DNA from: Bittarella massiliensis (ex Durand et al. 2017)
Lineage (GTDB): Bacteria; Bacillota; Clostridia; Oscillospirales; Ruminococcaceae
Assembly: GCF_017566145.1 (NCBI RefSeq)
Contig: NZ_JABFCL010000013.1
Span: 1-64,000, forward strand
Direction: 5' to 3'
Length of the DNA stretch: 64,000 bases
The notes under the pieces were generated by a model. The model did no database searches. It was given only the letters and a program-made list of their open reading frames with translations, and was not told where the DNA came from. This document shows, piece after piece, positions 41,301 through 48,390 of the stretch; the first letter of the stretch is position 1; each line of letters opens with the position of its first letter. Made by a program: the position numbers and the translations under genes.

Positions 41301-43624
41301 GGGCTGCTAAAAAAGAGTACTCTACCCAGGTAGAGAGTATGCTCAACAAATACTACGATGATATGCAGAGACTTGGCATTAAAAAAGGGAGCAAAGAGAG
41401 CGCTGCAGTCCAGTGGTACGGCGAAGGGCAGCGGCAGGTAAACCCCAGAAGCAGTCAGGCAGACTTGGTGGAATATGGACTGGAAGAACTAAAGCGAGAT
41501 TTCCCTAAAAGCTGGAAAAACATTGTGGAAGCAGATAAAATCAACCGCTCTATCTACGACGAACTGCTGAAAAAAGTGAACGCCTCTCTCGCCTCCATCT
41601 ATCCCGATGTGGAATACAGAGCTAAGGCCAGAGCGGAGATGCTTGACCGCAGGCTGTCGCAAAATAACCGCCTTCTCAATGAAATTTCGGGAGAAGGGCG
41701 CGCCAACCAGGAAAGATACTTGCGCTCTCAAATCCGCAAAGACACCCAGGAGCTCGATGCGTTAAAAAGGGACATCTCCAGCGGAGAGATTTATCGTAAC
41801 AAGAGAGTTTTGCCTCGAAAGGATTATTACCACCACTTCACGGAAATGGCGTCTGGATTGGGCGGTCTGAAGAACATCCTCGCTTCCTCCAGCGAGATCG
41901 ACCCATCCCTAGTGGGGGTGTCTGAATTCACAAAGCCAAAGACCAAGTGGGAGGGATTTGCGCAAAAACGGGAAGGAGGAGCCTATGCAGAGGATTCTAT
42001 AGGCGGAATGCTGCAATATATCCCCGCAGCGCAGTACAAAATTTCCATTGACCCGCAGATTGCCCGTCTGCGCGGAATCGTGAAGGATTTGGCGGCAGGA
42101 ACGTCCAACACGCGGAACGCCAACAAGTTGATTGAGTGGATGACCGACTATACAGGGGACTTGGCTGGGAAGACTAACTTCCTGGACCGACCAGTTCAGA
42201 AATTGCTGGACAGAAAAACAATGAAGGCGCTAGAATGGCTCAATAACCGAGTAAAGGCCAATGCCATCTCCATGAACCTCTCATCAGCGGTGTCCCAGTG
42301 GTTCAACCTGCCGAACGCGGTAGGATATGTTAAAAACCCTGCGGACATGGCGAGAGGCGTAAAGGACTACTGCAAATCTCTTGCTGGTGACAGCGATGCA
42401 ATCGGCAAATTGGAAGAGAGCGGCTTTTTAAAAGAAAGATACCTGGATAACGCCATCAATCGTTTCGACCAGGGAGTTGTGAAAGCTCCCGGGAAATTGG
42501 CAGACTGGCTGATGGAGGTCGGCGACCGCCAAGTGGCGGAGATAACCTACCTTTCTGCCTATGACCAAGCCCTTAGAAAGGGTCACAGCAATCCCGCCGA
42601 GTATGCAGATGACATCACCCGGAGAAGTGTTGCCGGCAGGGGCATCGGCGAACTCCCACTTACACAAAAGTCCAGGGTTGTCAAGCTTTTGGCCCCTTTT
42701 CAGGTCGAGATCAATAACTCTTACCAGCTGCTGAAGGAAAAGTTCCGGGAAAAAGATGCAGCCGGCCTGATCGCTATCTTTTTGGTGAGCTGGTTGATGA
42801 ATGGAGTGTCAGAGGCCCTAGTCGGCAGAAGGGTGGCGTTTGACCCGATTGACGCCTTGAGCGACGCCGTCGAGGAAGTACAAGAAGGAGGCGGTTCTGC
42901 CGCCGCAAAAACAGCCAAAGTCGGCGCTCGGCTGGGGGGAGAAGTCCTTTCAAATATGCCGTTTGGCGCTCAATTGGCTGATGTCGCCCTGGGGCTTGAA
43001 GACTTCGAGGCCAAGGATGTTTTTGGTGATTCGGATCCCACTCGCTACGGCACTGGCAATATTGCCCTCACAACCATCACCAAACCCATTATTTCAGCCG
43101 CTAGGGGCAAAGATGTTGATTTGGTGGACCCAATCACCAGCATAGCGTTCCCCCGCGGCGGCAAGCAATTTGCCCGCACCTTGCGCGCCTCCCAGGACCT
43201 GGGTCTCTTACCAAAGGAAAGCGTCAATCTAAACACCGGCATCTCCTTCGAGAAGCGGAAGGTACCAGGGTCCTACAAACAGGACGGGACAATGCGCTTC
43301 CCAATTGCCCAAACGCCATCCAACGTGGCTTCGGCGCTGGCATTTGGGCCCTATGCAACAAAAGAGGGGAAGGAGTACCTGCAGTCTGGCCGCAAAGGGC
43401 TTTCGGACGCGCGAACCGCGCAGATGGAGGAGGCCTATGAAGACGGCATCCCGCCAAAGGTGTATTATGAGGCCTATTACTATACCCGGAAGCTAGAGGC
43501 TGACAAAGATGCCAGCGGCAAATCCATCAGCGGCTCTAAAGCCGCAAAGGTCATGGCCTACATCGAATCCCTTGACCTGACGTCTGCCCAGAAAAACAAG
43601 CTATATGAGTTTCTGAAGAAATAA
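38342..43624 (+). CDS. Very large internal/ejection virion protein, 1760 aa
   Basis: A helical N-terminal third includes hydrophobic stretches (about 305-320, 380-400, 520-540). A compact domain at about 590-770 (VNVLSTKYQRKVLKDNPTQF ... GGQRYTGKINVMNSENGRVLYDVTDIKRAP) resembles domains of phage large polyvalent proteins. Linker repeats follow (VGIETFTDPLG, VGIEAFTDPLG, AGVEAFANPLG; about 800-895), then a long helical part with NAISMNLSSAVSQWFNLPNAVGYVKNPADM, and a C-terminal region with a hydrophobic helix near 1475. Giant proteins of this type form the transenvelope channel in podoviruses. It ends at a strong terminator. Confidence 0.72.
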   Translation: MAKYRMDNLTEEEKRLIRNSVQGQKTREKKQAEYVRKIRNGDFSELPGYDRLSRMEPARMTAEDAVQTSGEFDPQKAAVTAFSFGRQKKAGTSTTVQDTMKKDIERYAEEEEERHKTAAMDELAQAYMLRQGGQGKEAEGHISKSASHQTKSREYDQIAGALKNAGFEAEQQKKLAEMRSVRQSGDYEEYSRKGKALDSGKGAFQAAGELANPVEFVKRTGQSEMTDNGMGVAVTYNKGAQSKYKYLTEEEVKDYNYFLGKGDKKAAQEYLKLLDRELNKRESAQVSQTMKETAQENPALGAAQNIASSVALTPISFLPTVGQNIKNAVTGKYEPVDAYSPLSVGAVVDEATREGITEGKAGWQKDLINAGLSIGQSAARLPFGATASWAMAGLNAAGSASQEAAEKGATAEQALTAGLVSGAIEMATEKMPIDRLFRIAGQGKVGIKKAAAEWLKQIGVEGSEELISEYANNIADIAILGDKSDYVQYRNQLLQQGLSPEEAERMTATQFFVQNPATAFAGGAISGGVMGAGALAVNSLPNAVQNVDTAVRTKYAENYIDKHGQQDMREIGFSPVEEGATRPLTQKQIPEVKEDALPVNVLSTKYQRKVLKDNPTQFTTIKVPEGVFVDSQGAALPDSQYPKALRNYLMSRFRDQVIDFAGGEKAFLNKRGIEEYAYPAKYLNPDVKTDKMRAGSDLQNLLDGAYAKWHEDDSGHHPEATGGWDYYLVNFDVGGQRYTGKINVMNSENGRVLYDVTDIKRAPTRNSDVTARAALASGKSSLPVVSILNSELNSKLKKSVGIETFTDPLGLKRKKVTSPPETEDSPGAKSTSGAMRESSAYRRGDAPPNISIADSAGGRAQSKTRKLVGIEAFTDPLGKRRKLAGVEAFANPLGKRANSAMSPSSFSKQTGGGIDTSHLKPEVREAISDIEGTPFEDHTIISQDIAQRLQNPSGAYNKDLSRVLDSAAGKDKQLREVLRDKIERPLWAAKKEYSTQVESMLNKYYDDMQRLGIKKGSKESAAVQWYGEGQRQVNPRSSQADLVEYGLEELKRDFPKSWKNIVEADKINRSIYDELLKKVNASLASIYPDVEYRAKARAEMLDRRLSQNNRLLNEISGEGRANQERYLRSQIRKDTQELDALKRDISSGEIYRNKRVLPRKDYYHHFTEMASGLGGLKNILASSSEIDPSLVGVSEFTKPKTKWEGFAQKREGGAYAEDSIGGMLQYIPAAQYKISIDPQIARLRGIVKDLAAGTSNTRNANKLIEWMTDYTGDLAGKTNFLDRPVQKLLDRKTMKALEWLNNRVKANAISMNLSSAVSQWFNLPNAVGYVKNPADMARGVKDYCKSLAGDSDAIGKLEESGFLKERYLDNAINRFDQGVVKAPGKLADWLMEVGDRQVAEITYLSAYDQALRKGHSNPAEYADDITRRSVAGRGIGELPLTQKSRVVKLLAPFQVEINNSYQLLKEKFREKDAAGLIAIFLVSWLMNGVSEALVGRRVAFDPIDALSDAVEEVQEGGGSAAAKTAKVGARLGGEVLSNMPFGAQLADVALGLEDFEAKDVFGDSDPTRYGTGNIALTTITKPIISAARGKDVDLVDPITSIAFPRGGKQFARTLRASQDLGLLPKESVNLNTGISFEKRKVPGSYKQDGTMRFPIAQTPSNVASALAFGPYATKEGKEYLQSGRKGLSDARTAQMEEAYEDGIPPKVYYEAYYYTRKLEADKDASGKSISGSKAAKVMAYIESLDLTSAQKNKLYEFLKK

Positions 43625-43664
43625 AAAATGCCGCTCTAGCCTCTAAGGTTGGAGCGGCATTTTT
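43624..43664. terminator. Bidirectional terminator at the end of the phage late operon
   Basis: AAAAATGCCGCTC/GAGCGGCATTTTT (43624-43636, 43652-43664) serves the + late operon and the minus-strand cargo gene ending at 43669. Confidence 0.88.
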
Positions 43665-43668
43665 GTTG

Positions 43669-44727
43669 TTAAAATAGCTTTTTCCGTTTCCCAAGATAAA
43701 TAATATTAGGGGTAAACCAGGAAAAGAAAAGAAGGTAATAAATGAAATCTATATAGAAAAATGATGCAAGTGAAAAAAGTAGGCCAACTATAGCCGTTAC
43801 CATTGAATAGGCGCAGAAATAAGCCCATTTGCTGGGGAAATTAAAATCACACGATACTAAACTATTAAAGAAATTGACATATAAAATAGCCTCAATAATT
43901 ATTAGGCCAAGAGGGGCGACTGAAGCAACTAAGTTGCCACCGATTGCTATAGGTAACAATACCCGAGAAATGCTACTAGTCGCAAGGCGGTTTGCTGCAA
44001 AAAATACGAGTGCCGGCCCCCAGAAGTGCCCCCTCAAAAAATCAAACCATTTCATCCCCAAACCGAGGTCTCTGGCCCGTTTGTGTACCTCTTCCGAAGG
44101 GTCTGGTTTGGCCGCTTTTGGCTTCTTGGAAGGCTTCGCCTCTGCCGTGACAGGCAAAACCGTAGCCAATTCTGGTTTTGGCTCTGGCGGCACCGTAGAA
44201 ACAGTGGATTGAGTTGACGGAGCGGTCGGCGCAGGCTCTTTCTTTTTCACGTGTACCTTTACTACCCGAGCGGGTTTGATGACATCGGGGACCACCGGCT
44301 CCGTAGGTGCTGGTCTTAAAGAGTCAAGAGATGTTGTCGGCGGTTCTGCCGCAACCTTGGCAACAGGAGGATTTTTCTTTTTGATGACAAAGAAATAGTA
44401 GCCAGCTGCTCCTAAGACCAAGGCGGCAGATAGAAAACCAAGCCCAACAGTAGCGTTTTTATAGATTCGCAGCTGGCTATTCGCACCTTGTAGTTCTTCT
44501 TTTAACGATACGCCGATTTCTTTACCCTTGTCATATCCATCGGTATATCCCTCTGAATATCCGTCAGACCTACCTTCATTATATCCCCAAGCTTCCCCAT
44601 TATCATACCCTGTTTTATACCCATCATTCCAATCAGAAGAACGACCAGTGAAATAGTAAGCGAATGCGGACGATGACAAGGCCGTTACAAGCAGAAAAGC
44701 CATCAAGAACGATACAAACTTTTTCAT
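43669..44727 (-). CDS. Secreted/membrane protein with Gly-Tyr repeats (prophage cargo), 352 aa
   Basis: The start is ATG 44727 after GGAGGAGGGG. Signal peptide (about 1-23), then a run of GYxxGY-type repeats (about 35-70), a transmembrane segment (about 92-112), a Pro/Lys/Ala-rich linker (about 115-210) and several C-terminal helices (about 240-350). Lower GC than the phage genes and opposite orientation next to attR mark it as a lysogenic-conversion gene. Function not recognised. Confidence 0.65.
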   Translation of the reverse strand: MKKFVSFLMAFLLVTALSSSAFAYYFTGRSSDWNDGYKTGYDNGEAWGYNEGRSDGYSEGYTDGYDKGKEIGVSLKEELQGANSQLRIYKNATVGLGFLSAALVLGAAGYYFFVIKKKNPPVAKVAAEPPTTSLDSLRPAPTEPVVPDVIKPARVVKVHVKKKEPAPTAPSTQSTVSTVPPEPKPELATVLPVTAEAKPSKKPKAAKPDPSEEVHKRARDLGLGMKWFDFLRGHFWGPALVFFAANRLATSSISRVLLPIAIGGNLVASVAPLGLIIIEAILYVNFFNSLVSCDFNFPSKWAYFCAYSMVTAIVGLLFSLASFFYIDFIYYLLFFSWFTPNIIYLGKRKKLF

Positions 44728-44874
44728 AAAGCACCCCTCCTCCCTCATTATATTAGGAAAAGGGTTAATAAGCAAATATTTCCTGATTTTTAAAATCGAC
44801 CGCATCTCGCCGTTATAATTCGGGGTTCGTTCGGCGTTGGCCCGGCTTGTGTGAGATAGCCCATACATAGAGAG

Positions 44875-44914
44875 CGCCCCGGCTTGCTTTTCAGCAGGCC
44901 GGGGCGTTTTTATT
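44875..44914 (+). terminator. GC-rich hairpin with + strand T-tail
   Basis: CGCCCCGGC (44875-44883) pairs with GCCGGGGCG (44898-44906), followed by TTTTTATT. The T-tail lies on the + strand although both neighbouring genes are on the minus strand, so a short + transcript from about 44800, or bidirectional use, must be considered. Confidence 0.7.
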
Positions 44915-44936
44915 GACAAAAATCAGAGGAGTTCGG

Positions 44937-45836
44937 TCATCGTGCTCCAAGTAAATCATTAACATCCATATCCAAGAAGTCATTATAATTTTCAGGAAAT
45001 CCAAGATGCCTAAATTCAATATACTCCGAGTATGTCTCTAACGCCATTTTAAATGGATACACAAAATTCTCGTTAAATAAATGATCATCATGGTACAAAA
45101 GTTTAATTAGCAATATTTGGCTAAAAAGACTTCTATTTGACAATTGGTGATATTTCTGCATATTTTGAGTGAATTTTATACCTGAATGAAAACGCCAGTA
45201 ATACAATCTAGAGTAGTGGGCACAGCGGTTTCTCAACTCAGTTAAGCATTTTAGCCAGCTAGCGTAATGAGCAGGAGTTATAGGGAGATCAATAGACCGC
45301 AAATAGCTTTTTTGATCTTCTAGCTTCATATCGGAGTAAAACTTAGAAATAGTTCCCAGCGAGAAGTAGTCCACCATTACCCAAAAAGGTATCTCTCCAT
45401 AGTTTTCTAGGTGGTGCTTGATGTCTGGATTTGTTTCATTTTTGCGTATTAGTTCCCATGTTTTGGCTGTGTATTGCTTTGCGTCCATTAAAGCGGAAAA
45501 ATTGTTTCTATCTATATAACCCAATGGGCCATATTTATGCACATGATAGTATGACAGAGTGGATTTTATAGAAAGCTCTATTTTTTCTATTGCGAACAGA
45601 AAAAGGTTTCTCATATGGGAGTCAAACTCAAAGATTTTAATGATCTGAGAATATTTTGTTCCGTCTCTATATGAGTCAGGACCAGTTTTAAAGGGCAATA
45701 AGTAAGCAGATACTTTATAATATGCAGTATTCTTTAAAAAAGCATACGCGGAATCATAGTCATCAATGAGAATGCCTCTTGAGCGAAGAAGTTCGATTTG
45801 CTCCTCTATGGTCGTAGGCTTTTTTAATGCTTCCAT
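44937..45836 (-). CDS. Abi_2/AbiF-type abortive infection protein with HEPN motif, 299 aa
   Basis: The start MEALKKPTTIEEQIELLRSRGILIDDYDSAYAFLKNTAYY... (abbreviated) is typical of the Abi_2 (AbiD/AbiF) family. The HEPN RNase signature R-x4-H is present as RNRCAH at residues 202-207 (LTELRNRCAHYSR). These proteins act as phage-triggered RNases that stop growth of the infected cell. It is low-GC and sits at the right prophage edge, so it likely defends the lysogen against other phages. A promoter and a terminator-like leader lie directly upstream. Confidence 0.88.
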   Translation of the reverse strand: MEALKKPTTIEEQIELLRSRGILIDDYDSAYAFLKNTAYYKVSAYLLPFKTGPDSYRDGTKYSQIIKIFEFDSHMRNLFLFAIEKIELSIKSTLSYYHVHKYGPLGYIDRNNFSALMDAKQYTAKTWELIRKNETNPDIKHHLENYGEIPFWVMVDYFSLGTISKFYSDMKLEDQKSYLRSIDLPITPAHYASWLKCLTELRNRCAHYSRLYYWRFHSGIKFTQNMQKYHQLSNRSLFSQILLIKLLYHDDHLFNENFVYPFKMALETYSEYIEFRHLGFPENYNDFLDMDVNDLLGAR

Positions 45837-45852
45837 TTTGAGACTTCCTTAT

Positions 45853-45912
45853 AAAAAATGTCCCCCACTGGGCCACTTCACGCGTAAGCGGAGAGGTGCG
45901 GGGGGTCCTATT
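45853..45912 (-). ncRNA. Short structured leader RNA / attenuator upstream of the abi gene
   Basis: From the predicted start near 45912 the minus strand reads a hairpin. CCCCC-(G)-CAC pairs with GTGGGGG, an inner CGC-TTAC-GCG lies in a CTCTC/GAAGTG region, and ACATTTTTT follows. This is a terminator-like RNA of about 55-60 nt ending 17-20 nt before the abi start codon. It could be an attenuator or a separate small RNA working with the HEPN protein. Confidence 0.5.
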
Positions 45913-45918
45913 GCCTAT

Positions 45919-45947
45919 ATTATATGCCAAATTAGCACAAAAGTAAA
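45919..45947 (-). promoter_or_regulatory. Promoter of the abi leader and gene
   Basis: On the minus strand, TTTACT (45947-45942), 17 nt, TATAAT (45924-45919). The perfect -10 predicts a start near 45912, before the hairpin leader. The rest of 45950-46245 shows no gene; it holds attachment-site arm motifs. Confidence 0.7.
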
Positions 45948-46111
45948 CTACTAGATGTAGGGCAATGTTTTCCAGGTGCTACTTTATATTGCTTCTTGCT
46001 GGCATTACATCAGACGGATTTAGTGTATAGTCAGTTTTGCGACTGGGCCAAAACCCTGCCTTACATGGTGGAAATTTTAGAGGCGGCGGAGGCGGGGAAA
46101 TGCCCGAATTT

Positions 46112-46135
46112 GTAACCCACTTTATAACCCACTTT
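46112..46135 (+). repeat. Integrase arm-site-like repeats at the right end
   Basis: GTAACCCACTTT (46112-46123) and TAACCCACTTT (46125-46135) in tandem; the left end has GTAACCCACTTT at 12649-12660. Identical motifs inside both ends of the element fit arm-type integrase binding sites. Confidence 0.55.
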
Positions 46136-46245
46136 GGCTCCAAAGGTGGTGTTTTGATTCCGTCGTTTGCGCTACGTGAAACAAATAATTCGCATATTTG
46201 TGCCGTTTATCATAATACTTGGAATTTACATTGGGCATATAGACT

Positions 46246-46270
46246 GGTTCGAGTCCGGCCACCGGCACCA
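46246..46270 (+). repeat. attR core
   Basis: 25-bp copy of the tRNA-Leu 3' end (see 12578-12602); sequences on both sides differ from attL, fixing the exact crossover block. Confidence 0.95.
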
Positions 46271-46274
46271 GACT

Positions 46275-46312
46275 GAGTCTGGACGCAATTTGCGTTCGGA
46301 CTCTTTTCTTTT
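46275..46312 (+). terminator. Original terminator of tRNA-Leu
   Basis: GAGTC...GACTC outer arms with inner ACGCA/TGCGT and TTTTCTTTT tail, directly behind attR: the host tRNA terminator before phage insertion. Between it and 46649 no gene is seen; there is a weak AGCTCTC/GAGGGCT hairpin near 46403-46430 and a repeat copy at 46347-46369. Confidence 0.75.
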
Positions 46313-46346
46313 ATAATCAATAAAGATGCATGCGTTGGCAGCGACG

Positions 46347-46369
46347 TCTTTTTTGTAGCGTAAACCCAA
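46347..46369 (+). repeat. Left copy of a 23-bp imperfect direct repeat
   Basis: TCTTTTTTGTAGC...AAACCCAA; 20 of 23 positions equal 51691-51713. The two copies flank the GNAT/ABC/MerR cassette. Confidence 0.5.
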
Positions 46370-46649
46370 ATCAAAGCGCAAACCGCAAGCTTTGCAATAA
46401 AAACAGCTCTCTATTTTGGAGGGCTATTTTTGTGTCTGTGCTCGGAAAATGCACAACCATAAGGATCCATGGCTTTTCCTTTTGGCGTATGGGGCTGTAA
46501 ATTGGCAAATGAATATCGTGCTTTTTGAATCCAATGCTGCTCGGAAAATAAATTAAAAAATTCCCGCAGGTGAATCGGCCACCCACGGGAAAGTTGATTC
46601 TATATATTGTTTAAACGTAAATTTGACGGTTGTTTTATGAAAATCATGA

Positions 46650-48389
46650 TTATGCAAATTGACTGTTATAAAGGGCGGCATATTTCCCGTCCCTTGCCAT
46701 CAGTTCATCGTGATTTCCAACTTCCCTGATCCCACCATCCTCCATATACAAAATCATATCGGCGTCGCGGATGGTGGAAAGCCTGTGGGCGATGACAAAG
46801 CTGGTGCGTCCTTTCATCAGCTGCGCCATGGCGCGCTGGATCAAAACCTCTGTATGGGCGTCCACATTGCTTGTCGCCTCATCCAGGATCATGATTTCCG
46901 GGTCGGAAGCGATGGCACGGGCGATGGTGAGCAGCTGGCGCTCTCCCTGAGAAATGTTTTCTGCTCCTTTAGAAAGCACCATATCATATCCGCCGGGCAG
47001 CGTTTTGATAAAATTATGCGCACAGGCCGATTTTGCCGCGGCAATGATTTTGTTCCTGTCCATCTGTTCCTGTGCGTATCCAAGGTTGTCGGCAATCGTC
47101 CCCTCGAAAAGCCAGGTGTCCTGCAGCACCATGCCGAAGCGGTCCCGCAGCTCCTTCCTGGGCATATCCTGTATATTGACGCCGTCCACCATGATAGCGC
47201 CGCCGTTGATCTCATAAAAGCGCATGAGCAGGTTGATCAGGGTGGTTTTTCCCGCGCCGGTCGGCCCCACGATCGCCACCTTCTGGCCGGGCTTGACTAT
47301 CAGATTTACACCGTTCATCAGCATTCGGTCAGGCGTATACCCGAACTGAACATTTTGGAGCGTCACGCTGCCGGAGCGGTCTTTGGGAATGATGCCGTGT
47401 TCTGCGTCCGGCAGCTCCTCCTCCGCGTCCAGCAGGGCAAAAATGCGGTCCCCGGCGGCCTTGGCCGCGCCGAAGCTGCCCGCCATGCCGGCCAGCGAGG
47501 AAAACGGCTCGGCAAACCGGCGGGTGTACTCCAGCATAGCCTGTACATTTCCCACTGTGATCCGCCCGCCGATGGCGCTCAGACAGCCGATGACAGCGCA
47601 AACCACATAGCCCATATCGTTGACCAGAGTGGTGATCGGGCTGACGGCCCCCGCAGTTGTTTCCGCTTTGTAGGAACTGTTTTTCAGCTCCTCATTCAAG
47701 ACAGAAAAACGCTGCTTTGCCCGGTCCTGATAGCTGAAAGACTGAATGACCTGCTGGCCGTTGTACATTTCTTCAATGTATCCGTTGAGCTGACCCAGCA
47801 GCTGCTGCTGTTTTTCATAATGCCTGCCGCTGGATTTCATCACACCCGCCGCGCTGAGCAGCGACAGCGGCACCATGATGATGGGAATGATGGTCAGTTT
47901 CGGGCTGATCGCCAGCATCATCAAAAGGATGCCGATTGCAGTGATGACCTGCGTAACGATGGAGGTCAGGTTCTGACTGACAGTATTATTGATGGTATCC
48001 ACATCGTTGGTGATTACGCTGAGAATGTCGCCATGGGTATGGGTGTCGTAGTAGTTCAGTTTCAACCGGTGCATTTTCCCGTCAATGTCGCTTCGGATCT
48101 CACGCATGACATTGGCGGTGACCTTCGCCATGTGAAATCCCTGCAAAAACGAAAAGAACTGGGAAATCAGATAGAGGCCCACCAACGCTGCCAGCAGCCA
48201 GAGAATGGTTTCCCAATAAAACACGCCGTCCCGGATGCTGTCAAACAGGGTCGTTGTGACCTTGCCGATCACAAACGGGGCCATCACGGTGAAAATGGTG
48301 CTGACAGAAGCGAACAGCAGGACGAAAAACAACCGCAGCCTATGGCCTTTCAGATACCCTAGCAGCCGTTTGAAGGTATGGGTTTTCAT
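46650..48389 (-). CDS. ABC exporter half-transporter (consensus Walker B subunit), 579 aa
   Basis: Six N-terminal helices (about 18-310) and an ATPase domain with Walker A GPTGAGKTT, signature ISQGE (degenerate for LSGGQ) and Walker B ILDEATSNVD with catalytic Glu. Together with the upstream partner this makes a heterodimeric multidrug exporter of the LmrCD/TM287-288 type with one working and one degenerate ATP site. ATG 48389 is 1 nt after the partner's stop. Confidence 0.93.
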   Translation of the reverse strand: MKTHTFKRLLGYLKGHRLRLFFVLLFASVSTIFTVMAPFVIGKVTTTLFDSIRDGVFYWETILWLLAALVGLYLISQFFSFLQGFHMAKVTANVMREIRSDIDGKMHRLKLNYYDTHTHGDILSVITNDVDTINNTVSQNLTSIVTQVITAIGILLMMLAISPKLTIIPIIMVPLSLLSAAGVMKSSGRHYEKQQQLLGQLNGYIEEMYNGQQVIQSFSYQDRAKQRFSVLNEELKNSSYKAETTAGAVSPITTLVNDMGYVVCAVIGCLSAIGGRITVGNVQAMLEYTRRFAEPFSSLAGMAGSFGAAKAAGDRIFALLDAEEELPDAEHGIIPKDRSGSVTLQNVQFGYTPDRMLMNGVNLIVKPGQKVAIVGPTGAGKTTLINLLMRFYEINGGAIMVDGVNIQDMPRKELRDRFGMVLQDTWLFEGTIADNLGYAQEQMDRNKIIAAAKSACAHNFIKTLPGGYDMVLSKGAENISQGERQLLTIARAIASDPEIMILDEATSNVDAHTEVLIQRAMAQLMKGRTSFVIAHRLSTIRDADMILYMEDGGIREVGNHDELMARDGKYAALYNSQFA

Positions 48390-48390
48390 G

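Larger units (their letters stand above)
12578..46270. mobile_element. Complete temperate podovirus-like prophage (about 33.7 kb) in tRNA-Leu
   Basis: A 25-bp direct repeat of the tRNA 3' end (12578-12602 and 46246-46270) bounds the element. It starts with a minus-strand integrase and repressor, then plus-strand early, packaging, structural and lysis genes, then minus-strand cargo genes next to attR. All expected modules are present, and the only broken-looking gene is the cytosine methylase. There is no tape measure, tail tube or baseplate gene, but there is a P22 gp10-like nozzle protein and a very large internal-protein candidate, hence a short-tailed particle. The displaced host tRNA terminator lies at 46275-46312. 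Confidence 0.95.
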
